Assembly (NCBI GenBank): GCA_003427395.1
Contig: BFEA01000419.1
Span: forward strand, 245,991 to 309,990
Direction of reading: 5' to 3'
Length of the DNA: 64,000 nt
Source: Chara braunii
Taxonomy: Eukaryota; Streptophyta; Charophyceae; Charales; Characeae
Shown here: one piece after another, positions 20,867-31,507 of the stretch
Layout of the letters: the number at the start of each line of letters is the position of its first letter
Numbering within the stretch: the first letter of the stretch is position 1
Position numbers and translations under genes: made by a program
The notes under the pieces: generated by a model
The model's input: only the letters and a program-made list of their open reading frames with translations
Told to the model about the DNA's origin: nothing
The model's database searches: none

Positions 20867-22676
20867 CACACAGATCAACGGTGCCAAATAGTCTTCCGTT
20901 TTTCCTTTGTCCAATCGAGACAAACTTGTCATCGGTTGGGCTGCAGCCAGGCAGCGAACTAGCCTATTCTTGGGTTTTCCTGCTCCCTTCTTTTGAACAT
21001 TATCAATCCCAACCTTCGAGGAAACACCGTGGTTCCCCTGGGCTAAACCTGGGGACTTTGGATATTTATGCGAGGTTTCTGCTTCGGTGCGAGATTTCTT
21101 GACTGGAGTGCCACACATTTTACCTTTCGTACCAGCATCCTGCAGACTATCCTCTGCTGAGAGATCCGCCAACGGTTCTAGTGGAACCGATAATAGAGGA
21201 TCAACCTCTATATCATTGGGCGCTACAGTGATCATTGCATCATCTGAAGGGGAATAGTCCTTTTCGAAACCATCTGCGATTCTCAAAACCCCTGAGGGGG
21301 AAGACCCACCTCCCGAGGTATCCGTACCCAACGCCTTGGTGTTTATGATCAATGATGAGGCAGCCAAGCTTGAAATCCAAGCGCTATGTGCTTGTGGTTC
21401 TGGAGAGAAGGCCTGGTTAATGTGGCTGGTGAAATGCGGAGGGAGGGTGTAAGAACCCTCTAGCGGCATCACGGGTCTAGTTTTCAAAGGCTCAGTTCGA
21501 ATGCCACTGGCAATGCCACTGACAGATTGGCTAAGTAGGCCCAAATCTTGTCCTGGGATTGTCACCTCCAGTGACCGTCCTAGCTGTGAGGCACTTGCTT
21601 TTGAATTACCATTTCCGCTGGACACAGTGGTGGGGAGATAGCCCTGAGTGGGCACCCACACACTACCTTGAAAGGATCCCTGTTGAAGACGTGTTCCTTG
21701 AGACTTGCTGGGAGGAGTGGGCTGCTGAGAAGCTTTCCCTCTTCCTCCCCCTCCCCCTCCCCTTTTTTGGAGGGTAGCGGGGGGGGCAGGGGGAGGTGGC
21801 GGAGGGTTTGTTGTCTGCCTGGCTTGATTTTGTTGCCTGTTTTTCTCCTGGAAGGGCAGTCGGGATCATCATTAGAGTGGTCGTACCAACGACATACATT
21901 GCACCATTTGGTTTCTTGGTTCACCACTTCTAACTCAATTGAGCCCTCCCCGTCAGGAAGGTCTATAACAATATAAGGAGTGAAAAGATTTGAGTCCTGC
22001 GCGGTAGGCTCTAGGTCAAAACGTATGTTGAAAAGCTCGGGCTCCTTTTGTCTAGCTGACGTCGGACCGGTTTTCAACACTCGACCATATGCCAACTGGA
22101 CCGCGTCATGATCCAAGGGCATAGCCCCTATAGGGACTTGCAATACTCGAATCCAAAAGAACTTATACCTCAATGTCTCTCTCCATTCATTTAGCTTGAC
22201 TTCGGTCATCCAAGGACGAAAATACAGGGTGTACTTGACTCCATCCAAAATAATCTCATCCGATTGCTTTTGGTGGAGCCAGGTTGCCACTTCGTAAGTA
22301 CTAGGGACATAAGTTACAAGATTTCTGCCTTCGTTATGAAACAGTCCCGCTTGGGTTCTGTCCCCAACATTGGCGAACCGACCCATTTGTTTTCATACAG
22401 TCGAACCAATCTTCTCTTCAATTTGACCGGGAGAGATTCATTTTTCTCCCAAAAAAACATTGAAGCTTCATGCTTGGAGAGCCATTCCTTCTGAGCTTGG
22501 AAGACCTGAGGATCAACCTTAATCCTAACACAATCTTCTGTTTTCTCGATATTGCTAGGATCGTTGACAATCAGACCAGTGGGTAGGACACCGGTCCTAT
22601 AACATTCCTCAAAGATTGTAGTCACTCTTTCTTTGTCCTGTTCAGACTGTATCGGTCCAAGCTTGTTGGTAGCCAT
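20830..22676 (-). pseudogene. LINE ORF1 (nucleic-acid-binding protein), frameshifted
   Basis: Three overlapping minus-strand frames (22676-22314, 22386-21580, 21661-20830) read as one protein in order. The first carries a Met start and KLGPIQSEQDKERV. The second carries FFWIRVLQVPIGAMPLDHD, FDLEPTAQDSNLF and the zinc-knuckle-like cluster CNVCRWYDHSNDDPDC. The third is Ser/Pro-rich and low in structure. This layout (a DUF4283-like domain, a CCHC-like knuckle, then a disordered tail) is typical of plant L1-type ORF1; the assignment rests on layout. At least two frameshifts separate the frames and no ORF2 follows, so it is dead. Its end abuts the C2 gag fragment. Confidence 0.65.
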
Positions 22677-23700
22677 TGGGGTAACAATTCTTGTGGACCT
22701 AATCTTTGGTTATGTGTTTGAGGAACATGATCCTTCCGTAATTAATAGCCAAAGAGTCCAGCGGGTACATTAGTGTCCTAATTCGATCGGTTAATCGCTA
22801 TCCCTGCCCAAGTTAGTTAAAACGGTTAAATAACGAAGGACACATATCCTGAGGGATAGTCTAAATTAGTCTATCAACATAACCCTACTTGTCAGATTCA
22901 TTCAAAAAGTCCCCCAAAATATCGACGTCCCTAATTGTACTTCTTCGAGCGATCTTGAAATCCAGTGTCATGAAAGTCAACGCTAAGCCGAGAGAACGAT
23001 CAGACCCAGTTCTCGTTAAAGAATATTACCTTCGAATGAAGAGGGTCGGGCTTGGATAAGAGAAGACACCGATGTCGAGTAGAATCAACCCATAAATACC
23101 AGAATGCAAGTCCTCAGTCAAATTGTTTCCACATGAACAATACCTCACCATGTCGATCTCCTTTCCCAAAAGGTGGTGAAAAAGGAGCTTGCCCCCATAG
23201 CTCCTTGCTCTTAGGGGGAGGGCAGCTCACTTGATTTCCAGCGACAAGTCAAACTTACGAGTTGGAAATGACAAAGTAGACAGTGATTAAGAAATATTAT
23301 GAGTCGTAAGTAGTGCCTCTTCACTAGATGCAAAGCATCCCTCCTCCCACTCAAGGGTGGAGTTGCGAAATGCACCAAGAAAATACCCTCTGTGCACTAC
23401 TGACAGGGCAAGACGGATCGTCACCATAACTGGACACTCCCACCGTCAAGTTGCACACCTCGCTAACAATCGTATCCACCCTGATGGGCTGCTATCGAGG
23501 TGACGATAGGTTTAGGGTTAACGACCACCGCGGACTCCGGTCTTGCGTGAGAATCTCTACGATCGAATATAGGACCGAGGCGCTCGTTATAGTGAAACCT
23601 AGCGCTAATTCGAGAGCGGCGGCGGCGGGCGGATTCGTGAGGCCTCTCCTCTCTCACGCCTTACTTTTAAGCACACTAAGTTTCAAAATGCCGCAAATTA
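22677..23700. other. No gene recognised
   Basis: This is the upstream side of the LINE ORF1 relic and may be its 5' UTR. Nothing else is identifiable, apart from a weak inverted GGAGCTTGCCCCC / GGGGGAGGGCAGCTC near 23187-23230. Confidence 0.4.
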
Positions 23701-23710
23701 AAAATTTCAA

Positions 23711-24480
23711 ATAAATAAATAAATAAATAAATAAATAAGTAGATGAGGAGGTGAAGAGAAATGAAGTGTTTGATTTTTTAAAAATTTTGGCAGCATTGCG
23801 TTACCCCCATAGGGTCGAAGTGTGCCGTCAAGAAGAAAGGCCAAGTAAAATGAGAAAATTTCGGCAGCACTTCGTTACCCCCACGAGGTCAAAATGTGTG
23901 CCGAAAGCAAGAATGACTAACTCCTAATCAGATTTAAGGGTGCCGCAAAGAAATTCGAATTTTCAGAATAAATAAAAAAAAAAGAAATAAATCAAAAAAT
24001 AAGAAAAGAAGGTGGGGAATGAGATAATTCGAATTTTTGGAAAAAGGAGGAAATATAAATCAAAAGAAAGATAAAAAAAAGAAAAACAGAAAAATTTCGA
24101 ACAAGTGGGGGGGGGGGGATGAAAAAGTGAAGGAGAAACGAGAGAAAGAAGTGAGAGAGAGGAAAAGAGTGAAGGGGGAGATGGGGGAAGTGATGGGGTT
24201 GTAGTTGGGGGAGAGGAGGGTGAGAGAATGAGAGAGAAAGGTATGGGGAAGGTGGAGAGGGATCAAGAAGCAAAGAGAAAAGAGGAGAAAGAAAAGGAAA
24301 TAAATGAATAAAATAAAGTAAAATAGTGGGTGGTGGGAGAAAAGGTGGGGTGGGGAGAAGGGTATGAGTAGTGAGAGTGATTACAAAGAAGTGAGTGAGG
24401 TAGAGGAGGAAAAAGTAGAGGGGGTGAGTAAGAGGAGAGAGAAAAGGTAGAGAAAGTGGGTTAGTAGGGAGAGGGAAGAG
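23711..24480. repeat. AAAT microsatellite followed by a long purine-rich tract
   Basis: (AAAT)n lies at about 23711-23738. A ~90-bp unit with GGCAGCACTTCGTTACCCCC appears at about 23790 and 23870. From about 23960 to 24480 the plus strand is almost entirely A and G with few pyrimidines, including a run of about 12 G near 24107. No gene. Confidence 0.75.
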
Positions 24481-24825
24481 AGAGGTGATACCTGGCCCTC
24501 AGTGTTTCCAAGGGCATAAGGTATACCAAGACCAGGAGGGTATTGGCCTTCATTACAGCAAGCCAACTGGACGAGGGAGGGGGTTGAGATCTTGATCAGC
24601 CCCTAGCAGCAGCACTGCAGATTCATGGTGTGTTGTGTGAGTAGACCCTCACCATTGTAGAGCAGCCCCCTGATCAGGGGGGGCTTCAGCTCCACTGCAA
24701 GCTGCCATGTGGCACTGCAGATGGCCACGTGCGCAGAGGCAGCAGCAGCCCCGGGGGGGGGGGGGAATAACTGCCGTGGCACTTCTTCAACAGCAGTGAG
24801 CCACAGTATCAGCTCGGACTGTGGC

Positions 24826-24905
24826 CTTGGCTAGTGTGTTAAGGCACTGACTACTCACGCGCATGAGTGGCAGCCGCCTAGGTTCAAACCCTGGCAGCAG
24901 CAACA
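24826..24905 (+). repeat. tRNA(Leu/Ser)-like SINE head
   Basis: TTGGCTAGTGTGTTAAGGCA resembles the A box and D-arm of a class II tRNA. CTAGGTTCAAACCCTGG is a B box with a 5-bp T-stem. The acceptor arms do not pair, so it is a SINE head rather than a gene. Confidence 0.5.
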
Positions 24906-25050
24906 TCCTGGATCTTGAATAATAGATAATCCGGGAGCGGGGTGGGGCGGGGCAGCGTGGGCACGTGGCGCGTGCGTGTGCGTGTGCGTATGAGGCGGCC
25001 TTGGTCTTGGCATTGACGCGTGCGTGTGTGTGTGCATATGCAGCGGCCTT

Positions 25051-25149
25051 GGCAGGGAAAACTGCCAAAACCTGACAGTGGGTTTTTTGGCTGCAAAAGG
25101 CCGAAAAACAGCCAAAAAAAACACTGTCGGGTTTTGCCAGTTCCCTGCT
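25051..25149. mobile_element. Foldback element with ~42-bp arms
   Basis: GGCAGGGAAAACTGCCAAAA followed by CCTGACAGTG and TTTTTTGGCTG is mirrored by CAGCCAAAA, CACTGTCGGG and TTTTGCCAGTTCCCTGC. The central loop is about 14 bases. It has the structure of a MITE; one copy was seen. Confidence 0.7.
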
Positions 25150-25499
25150 ATGTGGTGTGGTGCGTGGGAGTGCGGAACGTTCCCGCTCTGATACCAGTGT
25201 GGCGGACCCACCAGGTGTGGTGCTCCGCCTGGGATAGAAGATGGAGATGGAGGATGAAGGGGGAGGGAGATGGCACAACGCAGCTTCCACGCTGGACTCC
25301 AATGCACGTACTCCAAAATGTGCCAATGTAGAATGATCTTAAAAACAGACAACCGCTGGGGTATACCCCAGCGGACTGACTGGACTGAACTGGACTGGCT
25401 GGTACCGACAGAGGTACCGGCCTGGATTGGACTACCCCGAATACAACACAGGCCTGTGAGAACAAGCCAAGGGGCTGGTCTCACAGGCCAACCAGAGGT

Positions 25500-25803
25500 C
25501 CGCTACATGAAGGGTGTGATGCTGCAGATGGTCATGGATGATAAAGATGGTGACAACAACAACAACAACAACAACAACGATGATGATGGGGGAGGTGACG
25601 TCCACGGCTGCCGCATGAGGGGAGTGATACAACAAATGGATATGGATGATAGTGGAGACGACAACAACAACGACGACAACAACAACAACAACAACAACAA
25701 TAACAACAACAACAACAACATCAACTACAACAACAACAACAAAAACGTTGACGACGGAGGGGGCGACGTCCATGGCAACAGAATGATGGGTGAGATATTG
25801 TAG
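25500..25803 (+). repeat. Minisatellite with AAC runs, about 120-bp units
   Basis: The frame open from 25270 to 25803 reads as two to three degenerate repeats of a Met/Asp-rich segment, an (AAC)n-encoded Asn run, then DDGGGDVHG. The open frame is a by-product of 3-bp repeats, and I do not regard it as a gene. Confidence 0.6.
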
Positions 25804-26099
25804 GCAGGCACGACTGGAATGTGGGTGGACACGGGAAATTGGTTTTCCGACTTCCTCCTTGTTATATCTTTCGGCCTCGATATGGAGTTGCTTCTCGTTG
25901 TCTGCCAGAGGATAGGAGTAGGTTAGTCAGTGATGATTGGTGTTGCCCGGCCCACAATACCAATCAACATTGGGGTGGTGATCGCCTCAGAGGATTGGTG
26001 GTGGGCAGTTTGGGGGTTAGACTACAGAAGGACGACCCTTCCCTTGCGCAGGGAAGTAATCAATGCCCCTAACAGATTCATAAGATAATGCATTGCGAG

Positions 26100-26760
26100 T
26101 ACGTTGTGTTAAGCCACGCCTGATGCTCACCACGTACAACTCATCATTGTTAGGGTTTCGTGATGTCCACTCATCATTGATATAGCTTTGTTCTTATGCT
26201 TGATTGATACAAAATACATCATATCCTGCTTAGAGTTTCGTGATTACACTTTGATAGGTATAGATTAAGGACATATATAGACAGTTTATGAATGTTGGAC
26301 ATAGTTACAAGACACGACATTGGGATGCTGGACCCGAGTTCTAGCAGATGTAAATCACATCATTGGTCGAACACATCATATCATGGTTAGGGTTTCGACT
26401 GAAGGTATTGATCCCTCAGATTGTTGCAGAGATTCCATAGTCTACATAGTTACACAACACGATATGGAGACGCTAGACCCGATTTCCAGCAGATATAAAT
26501 CATAGCATCGGTAGTACACATCTCATCATGGTTAGGGTTTCGACTGATTGGATTGATGCCTCGTATTGTTGTTGAGATTCTATAGTTTACATGGATAGGG
26601 ATGTTGGACATGTGTTCCGGCACATACATTCACACCATTGCATAAGGACGATGAACCTGATTTCCAACAGATACATTTTCATCATTGTACAGGGACGTTG
26701 GACCCGATTTCCAGCAGGTGTAGCTCCCCACCAATAGATGGAGCCTTCGACGTCGGGGCC
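26100..26760. repeat. Tandem array of repeat E units, about 140-190 bp
   Basis: GACCCGATTTCCAGCAG or a variant occurs at about 26331, 26468, 26648 and 26699. GGTTAGGGTTTCGACTGA occurs at about 26386 and 26532, with GTTAGGGTTTCGTGAT at about 26149. The units are diverged. The last copy matches 9720-9770. A perfect 11-bp hairpin CCTACTTAACG/CGTTAAGTAGG lies at about 26759-26798. Confidence 0.65.
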
Positions 26761-26804
26761 TACTTAACGGGGATGCTCTTATCACCTCGTTAAGTAGGTT
26801 CCCG

Positions 26805-26820
26805 TATACGAAGTTATTAC
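26805..26820. other. lox-type linker remnant, probable library artefact
   Basis: TATACGAAGTTATTAC contains a full 13-bp loxP arm plus the three bases that follow it, as I recall, in the linker of Cre-lox mate-pair libraries. No second arm or spacer is present. It is followed directly by a run of about 22 A. Confidence 0.65.
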
Positions 26821-26949
26821 AAAAAAAAAAAAAAAAAAAAAGGTCGGGAGGGAGTCTCATAGGAATAGGAGCCTCTATATGGATCATCGTGATTGCCACA
26901 TGGCCGATTACCGAAGGTGACTGTCATATGTCCAGAGTCTGACCTCTAC

Positions 26950-27065
26950 AACAACCTGCTCTTAAAAAAATAAATAAATAAATAAATAAAAAAATAAAAA
27001 AAAATCCAAACAACCTAGGAAAAAAAAATAAAAAAAATTATTTTTTATTTTAAATTTGGTGAAGA
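26950..27065. repeat. AT-rich simple repeat
   Basis: (AAAT)n and A-rich sequence extend from about 26964 to 27060, immediately upstream of the LINE ORF2 fragment. Confidence 0.7.
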
Positions 27066-27079
27066 ATCGCGATGTGACC

Positions 27080-28491
27080 CTGAGGCAAAACGCATGGGTG
27101 GGCTGGCCATTCTCGACCCGGAATATCAAATAGGAGCGTTGCTGTCACGATGGGTGCCTTGGGCGATTTTGGCAGGGCCAATGCTCCCTTGGAGACAATT
27201 GGCTGATTTTGCGTTTTTTGACGGCTGGGGATGGGTGGAACTGAGATGTCTGTGGCTGACAGTCCTTATGCCGCCTTATCTGAACAAGAAACTCCCACAT
27301 GCGATTTGGGCAGGGATATTGAGAGCATGGAAGAGGTGTTGCCCCAAATTGGCCCCGCCTCCGTTGGAGGCCGAGCGGATTCTGGTCCAACCCCTCTTCA
27401 ACAACCCAGCGATAGTCACACCCGATGGGATTCCGTTTGCTTGTTTTGGAAGTGGGGCTTTTGGTAATGCTTGGATGTCAAAAGTTTTTTTTTTTTTTTT
27501 TTTTTTTTTCAAAAAAAGGCCCAGTGCCCAAGGCTGATATTACCAATAAGAGGAATGAGGTCGGGGTCCTCACAGTCTGCCCGGAGAAACCGAACCGAAC
27601 TTGCTGAGAATCAGGCTCAGCGTCCCTCATGTGGTGACCATGATGAAGATGATGATGATGATCCTGATGATGATGATGATACGACTGATGATGATGCCAA
27701 TGGGGATAAAAAATTGTATTGTAGTAAGCTACGCTATATCAACAATTCTGGTCTCCTAATCCGAGAACAACTTCTAGCCCTCCCTGTACCAGGACAATGT
27801 AAAACAGAGACATACCAACCTAACCAATGTCACCCATAGCTGATCTCTCCTCGCCACCGAGCAGCCCCCCCCGGTTCGCCAGTCGATTGCCTTCCTCCCT
27901 CGGCAACCCCCAGATCTAAATGTCAAAAGGAATTGGCACTATCTTTAATATTTGGGACCTTGAAACGGCAGATTGGAAACCTCTGCACCGCCTAGCCCCC
28001 CAGTTGTCTGGGTTGTCGCATCAGGAAGCACATCTTACCCTCCTCCGCCAAGCCCTGCCATATGCTTGGGAGCAGGAGTTCCGGACTGGCCCTGTACCCC
28101 GACTCGGTGGGTGGTACAAAGGGACTGATGATGTGTCCCCCACCGTGTTATGGAGACTGGAGACAATTGCTGATACCTCTCACCTACAGGCAACTTCATG
28201 GTCAACTGATTTAGCCCTCTATTCTTTGGGGCCGCCTCTTGCTGAGACATATAAACTGATTCCGCTGCCATCATTTGCCTCCTTACAGCCTGTATGTGTA
28301 CTGAACTTTGGTGAACACCTGCACCATTTTTCGTTGGCTCTTCTGCCTTACAGTCTCCCGGTGGACCCCATGGACTGGGAGTGGCACCATTATCCTACGC
28401 TAAACAAAAGAACGCCTCTTCACCATTATACCAAACACATGGGATACCAGTTGACAAGGCCGGTAGTGGACGTCACTTGGAATGTTGTGCC
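27080..28491 (+). pseudogene. LINE ORF2 C-terminal fragments, interrupted
   Basis: 27094-27475 translates as GGLAILDPEYQIGALLSRWV, then WAILAGPMLPWRQLADF and ILRAWKRCCPKLAPPPLEAE. This is the region downstream of the RT in plant L1-like ORF2 (the GGLG...IRALQ..W block). The frame runs into 25 T at 27485-27509, then a stop. A GAT-rich low-complexity stretch fills 27640-27700. 27920-28490 continues as TADWKPLHRLAPQLSGLSHQ and further, probably the more distal part of the same ORF2 family. The fragment ends at the boundary of C3. No RT catalytic motif is present. Confidence 0.7.
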
Positions 28492-30560
28492 GCCCAACCT
28501 CACGCCCAGCGCGACTTCCTGATCGGAGTGGGATGGGGGCCTGGAAGTGCGAAAAGGGGTGTGCCAAGGATTTTTGGGAATTACGAGTGGAGTCCCAGGT
28601 TAGAACTGAGATCTCCGGTGGCAAGTTTCAGGGGCAAGAGTGCAAGTGTCTTCTGCTCAGAGTCGGGGCGATGACGGACCGTGCTGCCTGAGCCGGGGTG
28701 GGGTGCTGCGGGTGTCTTTGTGGGAGTGCTCGTACCGCTGCCGGCCATCGCACGTCTCGGGGTCTGGTGAAGACGAGTTGGACTCTCGTCGCTCAATCCT
28801 GGGATAGGCTCGTTGCGTGACCCTCGCTTGCCGACGCTCGTCGGGCTGCCGACACTGAGCGAGGCGGACGGGGCCAGAAATGGGCTATGGAATCCCAGGG
28901 GACCACGAGTAGCCGATGGTAGGGGAGAACGGTATAGTAGGGAGGGAAGTTAATGGTAATGGCAACGAAGCCTGGGGTTATAAGGTATTGCTGGTTCTGG
29001 CTGTCTGGATAATTGGGAATCCACGAGTCTCGGTTGATTGCCAGCTGGAAATCACCCCTGCACAGTCACTTGTTTTCAGTTCGGCAGGGGTACTCGAGAT
29101 GTCTCGAGTTTCGTAGGTGGCGCTGTTGTCGGGCTTGCTGCCGTCAGATCTGTTTCCTTTCCCAATATGCTCGATATTCTGGGTTCCTCATGCTTTCGCG
29201 ATCGGTGATCCAGAAGGGAGAGTCTATCGCCATATCGCGTTCAACCGAATTCCTGCATACACATCTTCCTACGGGGCGGGATCGTGGCTAGCTTTTGCGG
29301 GCGCACGTGTAGATGGCGCGTCCGTGGACGGCCGTTGTCTGACACGTGCGCGCGCAAGGGCTAGCAAACACGATCCTGATCTGCGCAAGCAGCCAAAGGG
29401 GCAGTCCGCACCGGCTCAGTTCTTGCAGCTAATCCCACGAAGCAAATACACTCAGCAATCCCCTTTCGCCCTGACCCGTATCGCAGATAGGGATTCCATC
29501 ATTCCTGTCGAGATCAGTNGGGCTAAGTCCNTTCNGGGTTGCGGGCCGGCCTCGTGAGTGCTCGTGTAAGCCGTATTCGTCAGATCGTACNTACACGGGN
29601 GCTCNCGGNGTTAGTNCNTTGTNGATTGATCCATCANCCAATCACTTATGNAGAATGGGGGGGTTCATGCAATCGACCTTTTAGACAACTCTTGTTCGAG
29701 CAGAAAGTAGTTGCGTACTCAGACATTCATCAAAGCATCATAACAGTATCTATTCCTTTCACCTACCAATCATATGAGTGAGAATAGGCCGGCGCTGCGA
29801 GCGCGGGGTGATTCAGAGTTACATGCAAAACATCGGTTATCCAGCATTACAAGATCATCAAAACCATCTCATCAAGCGAATGCAAAAAGTGAAAGAGTGA
29901 GAACGTATCCCACGAAGCCGAAAAGAAGGTTAAAATGCAAAATAAGGGCGTCTCGCCCAGAGCCAAAAATTGTACACCAGAGTTAAGACCACGAAGATTG
30001 CAATCCTACACCCGCCCGTTTCCTCTCTCTCTTTCGCTCTCTCCGATGCGGACATTCCGTCGTATCGCACCTACCAACGAAGTTGTCACCCCGCCTAGTC
30101 CGCATGCGCCCGTCAGGTTCGCCCGTGCGCCACAGTCCGTTGTGGCCTACACGTCAACCCCACACACTTGGCACCAGCTCGTCGGGTCGCCCAACTCCCT
30201 CATCAACTCACCTCTTACTTCGCTCATTAGCCGACCCTCACTGATCGCGCTAACCTTGAGCTTCCAAAAATTTTAAGAGAGCTATCTAATAGCGCTGACG
30301 AAATTTATAGCATGTATGCGTGCGCGAAGATGCGAGATTGCAGGGATTGGAAAGAGGAGCATAAGGAGGAAGTGCCTACGCTTGGCATGAGCAGATCGCG
30401 ACGTTGGGGACGTAGCCACTCTCCACGCATCGATCCAGGCATGCAGTGCTCAGGCCAATTAGATGCAGCAAAAAGAAGGGACAAAGGGCGGGAAGAAGAC
30501 GAGGGAATCAAGAAGGACGATACAGTTACAATGGCGCCCACCCAACGATTACAGCTGTGT
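28492..30560 (-). mobile_element. Family C gypsy-like 5' fragment, inverted (copy C3)
   Basis: Reading the minus strand from 30560 leftward recovers the C landmarks in order: GATACAGTTACAATGGCGCC complement (30520), the GGCTACATCCCC complement (30410), the TATAAATTTCG complement (30298), GGGTCGGCT (30230), the CCCTCTTGGATCACC-type leader (29215) and the GAGATCTCAGTTC leader (28610). It stops at GCCCAACCTCACGCC, the same site at which C1 stops. Isolated N bases cluster at 29519-29650. An imperfect 35-bp hairpin (GGATCGTGGCTAGC.../...CTAGCAAACACGATCC) lies at 29278-29375. Confidence 0.65.
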
Positions 30561-31500
30561 GCAAGATTAAGGGCGTCTCTTAGTCAGAACTTCGTTCCCG
30601 CCGCAGAAGAACGCGTGCAAGGAAGGAGCGCCGCCCGACAATAATTTCAAAAAGTCCTAAATTCCTATCAGAACTCTAAACTGCAACCGAAAAATTCCAA
30701 CGGAAGAAAAAAAAAAAGGAAATCAGAATTTCGAGAGCCCTCAGGGGCTCCTTCTTAGAAAAAAAATAAAAAAGAACACCGAAAAGCTCCCGCGCGATCA
30801 TCGCGCCAAAAATCTTCGTTCCCCCCTTTTACTCCCAACTGAGCAAGAACGAACCATCGCCAACCGTTATTGATCGTGCCTAATGGGGCGCGCACACTCA
30901 ACCGTTCGTCCCGGGCCTGTCCCACCACCGCCGAAGGGAAGGAGCGAAGCGAAGGAAAAGAAAGAAGCAAGGTCACTGACGCAATTTACTGGCCGACCCC
31001 ACTTCCATAACTTGCCCAGCCTTCCCATCTCAGGACCCCTCATCGTCATCGGGCAGAAAGTCGCGCGGTACGAAAAATGGTTCGTCTCATATGTGACGCC
31101 CAGGTGGTTCCAATCTTGAGCAAGCTTCTGCTTGCTCGACGTTACGACACGTGCTGATCTCTCTAATCGATCGACGACGCGGAGCTCTCTACGTGCCACT
31201 TACCATACGATAAGAGTGTGGAAGTCATCCAACGTGGCCAACGCGGGCTCTATCCTACAAGTTCCTCAGGAAGGGCAATCTGACCATAGACGGAGGAGGT
31301 GGCGAGGGATCTTGCCAATTTACACGTGTCGTTGCTGTAGATATGAGTCATCCTATTGACACGTCATCAGATCCGTTGGTGCGTTAGTGACCCGCAGTGC
31401 GAGGATAAGGAAGTCGGTGCATGGGGGGGTGGCGAGGGGGAGGGTCACTTGGGAGTGGGGGTAAGAAAGTCTCCATCCCTGCTACCATTCCCGACAACTC
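30561..31500. other. No gene recognised
   Basis: It contains A-rich sequence (30700-30775) and short open frames without recognisable motifs. The left boundary of element B should lie here or just right of here, but I could not place an LTR edge. Confidence 0.4.
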
Positions 31501-31507
31501 CTGATAT

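Noticed and set aside
25270-25803. Asn-rich open frame that could be a prion-like protein
   Set aside because: The frame is produced by AAC and GAT trinucleotide repeats plus a minisatellite; the minus strand is equally open.
26149-26545. Interstitial telomere repeat (TTAGGGTTT)
   Set aside because: The motif occurs only as single copies within larger repeat units, not as a tandem telomeric array.
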